A DNA stretch of 24,248 nucleotides from Clostridiales bacterium UBA1389 (GTDB lineage Bacteria; Bacillota; Clostridia; Oscillospirales; CAG-382), in NCBI GenBank assembly GCA_002305335.1, contig DBQR01000031.1, positions 393 to 24,640 of the forward strand. Reading direction: 5' to 3'. Of this stretch, positions 13,440 to 20,207 are shown in pieces. The notes beneath the pieces are model-generated. The model had not been told where the DNA came from, made no database searches, and was given only the letters and a program-made list of their open reading frames with translations. Positions within the stretch are counted from its first letter, which is position 1. Every line of letters starts with the position of its first letter. The position numbers and the translations under genes are program-made.

Positions 13440-15710
13440 TCAGTACGCCTTTACAAATTCCCGCAGGGCGTTTCTTATTTTTTCGATATCCTCCTTGGAG
13501 GGCTTGTCCGGGGAGGATATTATTTTTAGCAAATCCCCCCGAAGGGTTTGGAAATGCTCAAACAAATCCTTTTCGAAATTTATCATTTCCGAAGGAGGAA
13601 TATTAGCCGCATACCCTTCGGTAACGGTAAATATCAACAGGGCTTCCAGCTCGTGGGGTACGGGGGAATATCTCTGCTGATTCAGTGACGCCATTATTCG
13701 TGCGCCGTTATCCAATACCTTTTTGGTGTTTTCGTCCAGGTCGGCGCCGAACTGGGCAAAGCTTTCCAGTTCCCGGTACTGGGCTAAATTAAGCCTTAAC
13801 AGGGATGCCGCCTTTTTCATAAAGGGAAGCTGGGCGGCTCCCCCCACCCGGGAAACCGAAAGCCCCACGTTTATGGCAGGCCGCTGTCCCTGATTGAACA
13901 GCTCGGTTTCGAGGAATATCTGTCCGTCGGTTATGGATATCACGTTTGTGGGAATGTATGCGGAAATGTCCCCCGCCTGGGTTTCCACTATGGGCAAGGC
14001 GGTCATGGAACCGCCCCCCGATTTGTCCGAAAGACAGGCGGACCTTTCAAGGAGTCTTGAATGGAGGTAGAACACATCCCCCGGATACGCTTCTCTCCCG
14101 GAGGGACGGTGAAGCAGTAAGGACAGTTCCCGGTAAGCAACGGCGTGCTTTGAAAGGTCGTCATAAACGATAAGCACGTCCCTGCCTTTATACATGAAGT
14201 ATTCCCCTATGGCGGTGCCGGCAAAGGGGGCGATATACTGCATGGAAGCCGAGGAATAGGCGTCGGCGCAGACGATTACCGTGTATTCAAGGGCACCGAA
14301 TTTTTTAAGCTTATCCATAATATCGGCAACGGTGGTTTCCTTTTGTCCCACCGCCACATAAATGCAGATTACGTTTTTGCCCTTCTGGTTTATTATTGCG
14401 TCGATGGCAAGGGAGGTTTTCCCCGTCTGCCGGTCGCCTATGATAAGCTCCCGCTGTCCCTTGCCGATGGGGACCAGGGCATCTATTGCCTTTATGCCGG
14501 TATGAAGGGGCTTTGTCACCTGTTTCCGGTCGATGATTTTGGGAGCGTTGTGTTCAATGGGGAAATATTCCTTTGTCAATACGGTGCCGAGCCCGTCTAT
14601 GGGCTGACCCAAGGGATTTACAACCCTCCCCAACTGGGCTTCCCCCACGGGGATGGAGGCCATATGCCTTATACGGCGCACCCTGTTGCCGGCTTCGATA
14701 TGCTCATATCTGCCGAATATGATACAGCCAATCCTTGACTGCTCGATATCAAGTATCATACCCCGTTCGCCGGTGGGTATGAATTCCACCACCTCGCCGT
14801 ACATAATGTCGGCAAGACCGTCAAGCCAGCATATGCCGTCGGAGATGGATATCACCCTCCCGAGCTGGTAAATTCCTATATCTATTTTGGCGTCTTTTAC
14901 CGAATCAATAAGGACATCCGCAAACTTCTGGGGGGAAAAATCCTCGGCATAAGACCGGCTTATGGAGCGGGTCATCCGGTAAAGGAGGTCGGAAATGGTG
15001 CCGTCATAAACCGTGTCGCCGACCCTCAGCAGCAAGCCCCCCACAAGGGAAGGGTCGGTTCTCACCCAATATGAGATTTTACCCCCGACCTTGGCCACCA
15101 TTTCGGTGGCAACCTCGCCGATTTCGTCAACCAGGTCCTGCTCAAGGGGGAAGGTGGAGGTTAAAGTTACGTATAAAACGTCCTTTTGTTTAAGATAAGC
15201 TATATCACCGGGGGTCACCTGTATCTTTGAAAGGATTGCCTTTGCAATATCCCTTTCCTTTTTCCTGAAAGCCGACACATAGGGTTCCTGCCCCATAAGC
15301 AGCAGAGCCGTCTGCTTTGCCTTTTCAAGGGCGTTTTTCTTTACGGTTTCGTGCATGTCCGCCTTAAGGCCGTAAATAAGGCGGTTGTTTTCCCGTATTA
15401 TCGACTGCTTTTCCTCTTCGAAGTCCGAAAGAACGGCTTTTTCCCGTTCCTCGGCGTGCTTTGAATATTCTTCTTTAATTAAATCTATCTTCGAACCGGC
15501 TTCGGTTTCCTCCGACTTCATTATTTCTTCGGTACTTTTGGCAATAAGAGAAGCCTCCGCCGCCTCGTCAAGGAGCTTGTTTATATTCTCCCTGCGGTTT
15601 TTAAAGGGGCGGGACAAAAAATCCTTAGCGATAAACTTTCTTGCAAAAAGCCATAATCCGCCAAAGAGGAGTATTGTATTTATCAGGGAATAAAGGATTT
15701 TCATCATCAT
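13440..15710 (-). CDS. ATP synthase b'-delta-alpha fusion subunit
   Basis: One uninterrupted frame of 756 residues carries three ATP synthase parts. Residues ~1-165 resemble a b-type stator subunit: one membrane helix (~5-24, ILYSLINTILLFGGLWLFA), then a long charged coiled coil. Residues ~177-246 match the C-terminal domain of delta (VLYVTLTSTFPLEQDLVDEI, then RTDPSLVGGLLLRVGDTVYDGTISDLL). Residues ~255-756 are a complete alpha subunit: N-terminal helix, VISISDGICWLDGLADIMYGE, P-loop GDRQTGKTS (425-433), and the conserved arginine region VGLSVSRVGGAAQ. The delta N-terminal six-helix domain appears missing. No separate atpH exists in the operon. I found no Shine-Dalgarno plus start codon near the alpha junction: Met246 is preceded by pyrimidine-rich DNA. 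The fusion starts one base after the atpF stop. Mycobacteria have b-delta fusions, but I know of none continuing into alpha. Confidence 0.93.
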   Translation of the reverse strand: MMMKILYSLINTILLFGGLWLFARKFIAKDFLSRPFKNRRENINKLLDEAAEASLIAKSTEEIMKSEETEAGSKIDLIKEEYSKHAEEREKAVLSDFEEEKQSIIRENNRLIYGLKADMHETVKKNALEKAKQTALLLMGQEPYVSAFRKKERDIAKAILSKIQVTPGDIAYLKQKDVLYVTLTSTFPLEQDLVDEIGEVATEMVAKVGGKISYWVRTDPSLVGGLLLRVGDTVYDGTISDLLYRMTRSISRSYAEDFSPQKFADVLIDSVKDAKIDIGIYQLGRVISISDGICWLDGLADIMYGEVVEFIPTGERGMILDIEQSRIGCIIFGRYEHIEAGNRVRRIRHMASIPVGEAQLGRVVNPLGQPIDGLGTVLTKEYFPIEHNAPKIIDRKQVTKPLHTGIKAIDALVPIGKGQRELIIGDRQTGKTSLAIDAIINQKGKNVICIYVAVGQKETTVADIMDKLKKFGALEYTVIVCADAYSSASMQYIAPFAGTAIGEYFMYKGRDVLIVYDDLSKHAVAYRELSLLLHRPSGREAYPGDVFYLHSRLLERSACLSDKSGGGSMTALPIVETQAGDISAYIPTNVISITDGQIFLETELFNQGQRPAINVGLSVSRVGGAAQLPFMKKAASLLRLNLAQYRELESFAQFGADLDENTKKVLDNGARIMASLNQQRYSPVPHELEALLIFTVTEGYAANIPPSEMINFEKDLFEHFQTLRGDLLKIISSPDKPSKEDIEKIRNALREFVKAY

Positions 15711-15711
15711 A

Positions 15712-16137
15712 TCAATAGTCCCCCGACACTAACCTGTCGGCAAGGGTTTTGGCAAACTCGAACAGCCGCTTTTCGATTTCCTTATCCATTTCTTCCTTTT
15801 CGGTCATAAGATGTTTTTTTGCCTGTTCGAGCCTGGTGTCCTCTTCTTCAAGAACCTCTTTTTTCAAGGCGTAAGCCCTGTCTTCGGCGGCTTTTGTCCG
15901 TTTTATATACTCTTCTTTTGCCTTTCTGGTTTCTTCCTCAATGCGTGTGGAAATAAGCCGGTTCTGCTCCTCAAGCTTTTCCGCCGACCTGATTTTGCTT
16001 TTATTCCCCTCTTTGATTTTAGCCTGACGGTCATGCATTATTTTAAGCACCGGTTTAAAGTACAGAAAATGAAGCACCAAAAACAGCAGAACAAAGCTTA
16101 AAACCGTCAACGCCACCGTTATTAAATCAACGGTCAT
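15712..16137 (-). CDS. atpF: ATP synthase F0 b subunit
   Basis: The 141-residue peripheral-stalk subunit has one membrane helix (residues ~5-27, LITVALTVLSFVLLFLVLHFLYF) followed by the typical KPVLKIMHDRQAKI segment and a long Glu/Lys/Arg-rich coiled coil to the end. Its end at FAKTLADRLVSGDY matches b-type chains. It lacks any delta-like domain. Because the next gene also begins with a b-type segment, the stator is probably a b/b' heterodimer as in phototrophs and mycobacteria. GAGGG lies upstream, and the gene starts 10 bases after the atpE stop. Confidence 0.93.
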   Translation of the reverse strand: MTVDLITVALTVLSFVLLFLVLHFLYFKPVLKIMHDRQAKIKEGNKSKIRSAEKLEEQNRLISTRIEEETRKAKEEYIKRTKAAEDRAYALKKEVLEEEDTRLEQAKKHLMTEKEEMDKEIEKRLFEFAKTLADRLVSGDY

Positions 16138-16147
16138 TTTTTAGCCC

Positions 16148-16375
16148 TCAAATCCTTGAAATTATCAAAAAGGCAATCAACAGCCCGTAAATAGTCAGTG
16201 TTTCCATAAAGGCCATGGCAACTATTAAGGTAGAGCGTATATCCTTTCTGATGTCGGGCTGACGCGCCATTGCCTCCATTGCCGACTTTGCGGCTTTTCC
16301 CTGGGCGATGGCGGGGGCTATTGTGGATATTGCCATACAGACTGCCGCGGCAATAACGTATATTGTTTCTTTCAT
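16148..16375 (-). CDS. atpE: ATP synthase F0 c subunit (ring proteolipid)
   Basis: The 75-residue hairpin protein has two membrane helices joined by the conserved polar loop ARQPDI (residues 37-42, with R38-Q39-P40). The ion-carrying carboxylate is E58 in FMETLTIY. Q25 in IAPAIAQGKAA, T59 next to the glutamate and Y63 occupy the positions that in the Ilyobacter tartaricus ring hold Gln32, Ser66 and Tyr70, the sodium-coordinating set. This suggests sodium may be the coupling ion, although Leu60 replaces the threonine that helps hold water. AGAAGGAG precedes the ATG. Length and order are canonical. Confidence 0.96.
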   Translation of the reverse strand: MKETIYVIAAAVCMAISTIAPAIAQGKAAKSAMEAMARQPDIRKDIRSTLIVAMAFMETLTIYGLLIAFLIISRI

Positions 16376-16393
16376 TTTTATTTCTCCTTCTTC

Positions 16394-17008
16394 TTATTCT
16401 GTTTCGGTTGCCTCGTCAAGATAAATGGCGACAAGCATGGTATAAACGACAGCCTGGATAAAGCTGAAAAGCAGGCTTAAAAGCATCATGAATGCGGGAA
16501 GCCCTATGGGAAAGATTTCGTAAAGCTGTTTGGTTACCGTTTCCTCCCCGAAAATGTTGCCGTAAAGCCTTAAGGACAGGGAAACCGGCTTAACAAATTC
16601 GTCAAGCAGCATCAGGGGAAGCAAAAACAACGGCTTTGTAAACCTTCTTACATAGTTTCTGAACCCCGCCTTCACCGAATAGTACTGCAGCAAAACAAAG
16701 GTGCATATACCCAGTCCCAATGTCACCGAAAGGGAGGAGGTGGGGGCCTCAAGGCCGTGGATTATCCCGAACCCCGGAATAAAGGAGGTGTAGTTTGAGG
16801 CGAGTATGAATACAAACACCGTCGCCAAAAAGGTATAGTACCTTCCCGATTTTTCCTTCCCCAAAAGGTCGGTAAGGAAATCTTCGATCTTTTCCACGGC
16901 AGATTCGATTATATTCTGCAGTTTTCCCGGCCTTTCCTTCAGTTTCCGCCTTACGATAAGGGAAACAAGGGCAAGCGCCGCAATGATAGCCCACAGGACT
17001 AAAATCAC
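16394..17008 (-). CDS. atpB: ATP synthase F0 a subunit
   Basis: The 204-residue membrane protein (from the GTG at 17006-17008) has the a-subunit signatures: ERPGKLQNIIESAVEKIEDF after the first helix, FIPGFGI, and the proton/sodium path helix LDEFVKPVSLSLRLYGNIFGEE, whose second arginine (in SLRLYGN) is essential. The last two helices follow, ending AIYLDEATETE. The start is uncertain. The GTG has no ribosome binding site. The homologous reading (KIFGITIPGVILVLW) extends upstream to ATT codons at 17030-17032 or 17036-17038, which sit behind the strong GGGGGGAAGG. An AUU start giving about 212 residues is therefore possible. Confidence 0.92.
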   Translation of the reverse strand: MILVLWAIIAALALVSLIVRRKLKERPGKLQNIIESAVEKIEDFLTDLLGKEKSGRYYTFLATVFVFILASNYTSFIPGFGIIHGLEAPTSSLSVTLGLGICTFVLLQYYSVKAGFRNYVRRFTKPLFLLPLMLLDEFVKPVSLSLRLYGNIFGEETVTKQLYEIFPIGLPAFMMLLSLLFSFIQAVVYTMLVAIYLDEATETE

Positions 17009-17033
17009 GCCGGGTATTGTTATTCCGAAAATT

Positions 17034-17339
17034 TTAATTATCCTTCCCCCCTTTATCGTTTTTTTGCTTTATAAGCCGATATGTTAAAACGGCCGCGGGA
17101 AGAGTCAGGCCTGTCGCCCCGCCAAGCAGGACTGCCCATACCGTCAGATCGAAATATTCCGCGATAAAATATAAAGCCGCTATAAACAGGGATATAAGCG
17201 CAAGCCGCAGCAGATAGGATTTCAGATAAGCCTTTATATCCTCCTGCTTCGTCATTTTTTTGGTTATGAAATAGTTAGCGGTGGAAATAAGTCCACCGCA
17301 AACAAACGCACCAACGGTGCCGATAAGCTCGCCTAACAT
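17034..17339 (-). CDS. atpI: ATP synthase subunit I (AtpI-like) membrane protein
   Basis: The 101-residue protein has three hydrophobic segments (about 5-24, 44-64 and 66-90) and a Lys-rich C-terminal tail (LIKQKNDKGGKDN). It is the first gene of the ATP synthase operon, the usual place of atpI, which helps assemble the c-ring or supplies Mg. Sequence conservation in this family is low, so the call rests on size, topology and position. An AtpR-like assignment is an alternative. Its AAAGG ribosome binding site is inside the hairpin AAAGGT-AAAAA-ACCTTT that abuts the ATG, which may keep its translation low. Confidence 0.75.
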   Translation of the reverse strand: MLGELIGTVGAFVCGGLISTANYFITKKMTKQEDIKAYLKSYLLRLALISLFIAALYFIAEYFDLTVWAVLLGGATGLTLPAAVLTYRLIKQKNDKGGKDN

Positions 17340-17373
17340 AAAGGTTTTTTACCTTTCACTTGTTATGTAAGCT

Positions 17374-17402
17374 ATTATACTCTTTGTTTTTTAATTTTTC
17401 AA
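17374..17402 (-). promoter_or_regulatory. ATP synthase operon promoter
   Basis: On the minus strand, TTGAAA (17397-17402), a 17-base spacer and a perfect TATAAT (17374-17379) lie ~35 bp before atpI. The -35 overlaps the stop codon of the upstream fusion gene. Confidence 0.8.
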
Positions 17403-19942
17403 GAGGGGTTTTCCTTACTTATTCCAAGGGCTTCGGCGCAGTCTTCCCGCATCTTGTATTTTAATATCTTTCCGGCGGCGTTCATGGGGAAGGAATCCAC
17501 AAACCTGACATACCTCGGCACCTTATGCTTTGCCATGTTGGCACGGATATAATCCTTAAGCTCGTCCTCGGTCAGGGTCTGGCCTTCCTTGAGTATAACG
17601 CAGGCCGTCGCCTCCTCACCGTATTCCCTGTCGGGAACCCCCACCACCTGGACGTCCTTGACTTTAGGGTGGGTGTAGATAAAGTCCTCGATTTCCTTGG
17701 GGTAAAGGTTTTCCCCGCCCCTGATTATCATATCCTTTATTCTGCCGGTAATACGGAAGTTGCCCCCTTCCACCTTCCGGGCAAGGTCGCCGGTGTGGAG
17801 CCAGCCGTCCTTGTCGATGGCAAGCCGGGTGGCGTTGGGCATTTTGTAATAGCCCTTCATTATATTATATCCCCTTGCCACGAATTCCCCGTCTGCGTTT
17901 TCGGGGAGTTCTTCTCCGGTTTCGGGATTTATAACCTTACATTCCACGCCGTACAGGGGACCCCCCACCGTGCTTACCCGCACCTCCACCGAATCGGTGG
18001 TCTTGGACATGGTGCAGCCGGGGGATGCCTCGGTCAGACCGTAAACTATGCAGATTTCGGTCATGTTCATTTTATCGATAACCTCCCTCATCACCTTTAC
18101 GGGGCAGGGGGAGCCCGCCATTATGCCGGTACGGACATGGGAAAAGTCGGTCTTTTCGAAGTCCGGGTGGGAAAGCATGGCGATAAACATGGTGGGAACC
18201 CCGTGGAAGGCGGTTATTTTTTCTTTGTTTATACAGTCAAGGGAAACCTTGGGAGAAAAATAGGGAATGGGGGACATGGCAGTGCCGTGGGTCATGGCGG
18301 CGGTCATGGCAAGCACCATGCCGAAGCAGTGGAACATGGGAACCTGAATCATAAGCCTGTCGGCGGTGGAAAGATCCATGTTGTCGCCGATGGCCTTGCC
18401 GTTGTTCACCACGTTGTAATGGGTAAGCATAACCCCTTTCGGGAATCCCGTGGTGCCGGAGGTGTACTGCATATTGCAGACGTCGTGCTTGGAAATCCCC
18501 GCAGCTCTGCGGTAAACCTCCTCCACCGGTATCCTTTCGGCGAAGGTCATTGCCTTTTCAAAGGTAAGACAGCCGTTAAGCTCAAAGCCCACCGTTATGA
18601 CATTCCGCAAAAAGGGGAGCTTTTTGGAATGAAGACAGTTGCCGGGGGTGAGGTTTTCAAGTTCGGGGCAGAGACTTTGTATTATTTTACCGTAATCCGA
18701 ATCCTTATATCCCTGGGTGAGTACCAGGGTGTGGGTGTCCGACTGGCGGAGGAGATATTCCGCCTCGTATATCTTGTAGGCGGTATTAACCGTAACCAGC
18801 ACCGCCCCTATTTTAACGGTTGCCCAGAAGGTTATATACCATTCGGGGACATTGGTCGCCCAGACGGCCACATGGTCTCCCCGTCTTACCCCAAGGGCAA
18901 TCAAAGCCCTGGCAAAGGTGTCCACGTCGTTTCTGAACTCTTTATAGGTGCGGGTGTAATCGCAGGTGGTGTAGCGGAAGGCGTACTGGTCGGGGAACTC
19001 ATCCGCCATCCGGTCAAGCACCTGGGGGAAGGTCAGGTCAAGCAGGTTTTCCTTTTCCCAGACATAATAACCCGTGTTTGTCCGGTTGGGGATAAGATGC
19101 CCCTTTCCGCCGCCGTCCTTAAGGAAGCGGGACATATATTCGATAAAGTTGGGGAAAACGATATCCGCATCCTGAAGGTCGGCCATCCACTTTTTAACCC
19201 ATTCAAGGGAAACATAACCTTCAAAGTTTATGGAAAACAGGGAGAGCATTGCCTCCTCTACGGGGATATCCCCCTCCCCCATAAGGCAGTATTTTATCTT
19301 TCCGTCCGCAATAAGGGAATCCTTAAGGTGAACGTGTTTAATGTACAGACCAAGGTTCTGGACGGTGGTTTCGGGGGATTCGCCGCCGAAGCGGAAGGTA
19401 TGGTGAACGTCCCATAAAGCTCCCACCGAATCGTTGGAAACGCAGTTTAACAGATTGCGAAGCCGGCTGGTGTCGGAATAAACCCCGTTGGTTTCCACCA
19501 GCAGAGTAACCCCTTTGCTTAAGGCATAACCGGCAAGTTCGGAAAGGACCGAACAGACAAGGTTGTCGTCAACCTCCCCTTTGGGGGCGGCGTCCTCATC
19601 ACCCAACACCCTCAGATAGCGGCAGCCCAGCTTCTCGCAGGCATCAATGTATATCTTTAGCTCTTTTATGTTTTCCTCCCGCTTTTCCCCGTACTTCAGC
19701 GAACAGCCGGAAGACAGGCAGGATATTTCAAGTCCGGTGCGTTTCAGGGTTTCTTTTGTCTTTTCAAGCTTTTCGTTTGAAAAAGCGGGGGTTTTGCCGT
19801 CGAAAACGTCCACATAGGGCATTCCCTCCGAAACGCCGATTCCCCGAAGCTCTATCCCGTCAAAGCCCAAATCCTTTGCCATTGCGTAAATGTCGTCAAA
19901 GGAATATCCCGGGCAGGCAAGAGTTGAAAAAGAAATCTTCAT
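17399..19942 (-). CDS. Fusion of a sugar isomerase-type TIM barrel and an acyl-CoA synthetase
   Basis: The 847-residue protein has two complete domains. Residues ~1-272 are a xylose-isomerase-like/AP-endonuclease-2-type TIM barrel (MKISFSTLACPGYSFDDI, GFDGIELRG). Candidate metal ligands are Glu in LLVETNGV, Asp and His in ALWDVHHTFR, His in IKHVHLKDS and Glu in YVSLEWVKKW. Residues ~285-847 are an AMP-binding acyl-CoA synthetase: YTSGTTGFPKG near 491-501, YGLTEASPG, GWLHTGDLA, GRIKDMIIRGGENLYP, and the adenylation lysine in NAAGKILKYK. Both active sites look intact. The ligase would activate a carboxylic acid as acyl-AMP and acyl-CoA; the barrel would isomerise or dehydrate a sugar-like compound. 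No substrate can be assigned. It faces a Gfo/Idh/MocA oxidoreductase across a shared control region, a common partnership for such barrels. Confidence 0.92.
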   Translation of the reverse strand: MKISFSTLACPGYSFDDIYAMAKDLGFDGIELRGIGVSEGMPYVDVFDGKTPAFSNEKLEKTKETLKRTGLEISCLSSGCSLKYGEKREENIKELKIYIDACEKLGCRYLRVLGDEDAAPKGEVDDNLVCSVLSELAGYALSKGVTLLVETNGVYSDTSRLRNLLNCVSNDSVGALWDVHHTFRFGGESPETTVQNLGLYIKHVHLKDSLIADGKIKYCLMGEGDIPVEEAMLSLFSINFEGYVSLEWVKKWMADLQDADIVFPNFIEYMSRFLKDGGGKGHLIPNRTNTGYYVWEKENLLDLTFPQVLDRMADEFPDQYAFRYTTCDYTRTYKEFRNDVDTFARALIALGVRRGDHVAVWATNVPEWYITFWATVKIGAVLVTVNTAYKIYEAEYLLRQSDTHTLVLTQGYKDSDYGKIIQSLCPELENLTPGNCLHSKKLPFLRNVITVGFELNGCLTFEKAMTFAERIPVEEVYRRAAGISKHDVCNMQYTSGTTGFPKGVMLTHYNVVNNGKAIGDNMDLSTADRLMIQVPMFHCFGMVLAMTAAMTHGTAMSPIPYFSPKVSLDCINKEKITAFHGVPTMFIAMLSHPDFEKTDFSHVRTGIMAGSPCPVKVMREVIDKMNMTEICIVYGLTEASPGCTMSKTTDSVEVRVSTVGGPLYGVECKVINPETGEELPENADGEFVARGYNIMKGYYKMPNATRLAIDKDGWLHTGDLARKVEGGNFRITGRIKDMIIRGGENLYPKEIEDFIYTHPKVKDVQVVGVPDREYGEEATACVILKEGQTLTEDELKDYIRANMAKHKVPRYVRFVDSFPMNAAGKILKYKMREDCAEALGISKENPS

Positions 19943-19981
19943 AATGGTTCTGTCCTTTCAGAATAAATTAACTTGCATTTT

Positions 19982-20009
19982 AAAAAAAGCGCTGTCAGAC
20001 GGACAGGGC
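19982..20009 (-). terminator. Terminator-like hairpin in the leader of the barrel-ligase gene
   Basis: On the minus strand, CTGTC-CGTCT-GACAG (19992-20006) is extended by GC/GC across one mismatch and followed by TTTTTTT (19982-19988). It lies between the predicted promoter and the gene, so it would act as an attenuator or leaky terminator. The stem is short. Confidence 0.45.
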
Positions 20010-20078
20010 CTACCTGTATATTTATTTATATTTATATGAATTTTATTAATGCTTATTATTATGCTGAAATATGGCTTG

Positions 20079-20107
20079 ATTTTATAGCAAGTGTTTTTGT
20101 TTGTCAA
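20079..20107 (-). promoter_or_regulatory. Promoter of the barrel-ligase gene
   Basis: On the minus strand, a consensus TTGACA (20102-20107) with TAAAAT 17 bases on (20079-20084). TATAAA (20081-20086) at 15 bases is an alternative -10. Confidence 0.6.
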
Positions 20108-20130
20108 TAGTTTTTTGTTAAAAACACTTG
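20088..20130. promoter_or_regulatory. Inverted AAAAACACTTG operator pair
   Basis: CAAGTGTTTTT (20088-20098) and AAAAACACTTG (20120-20130) are perfect 11-bp inverted copies 21 bp apart. They straddle the -35 of the leftward promoter and touch the -35 of the rightward one. The same 11-mer recurs at 5770-5780. A common regulator is likely; which one is unknown. Confidence 0.5.
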
Positions 20131-20156
20131 TTTTTATAAAGCATTTGTGGTAAACT
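20128..20156 (+). promoter_or_regulatory. Candidate promoter of the Gfo/Idh/MocA gene
   Basis: TTGTTT (20128-20133), a 17-base spacer and TAAACT (20151-20156). The match is moderate. The -35 begins within the right arm of the inverted operator. Confidence 0.4.
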
Positions 20157-20207
20157 TTAAAAGGCATAAGCCGTTATTTAAAAGCATATATTACGGAGGA
20201 AAAAAGA

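Noticed and set aside
13440..15710. The b'-delta-alpha frame as a sequencing-error fusion
   Set aside because: Two junctions would each need an error, and no ribosome binding site plus start codon remains near the alpha junction, as a split gene would show. It stays possible only for raw reads to exclude.
10965..17339. Assignment of the ATP synthase to the N-ATPase type
   Set aside because: N-ATPase operons begin with beta and epsilon and carry two small membrane genes before subunit a. Here the order is the canonical I-B-E-F-(H)A-G-D-C.
17525..19417. A 630-codon open frame on the plus strand, antisense to the barrel-ligase gene
   Set aside because: Its translation is Gly/His/Val-rich and low-complexity with no family match, while the opposite strand encodes two complete enzyme domains. 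It is a shadow caused by codon bias.
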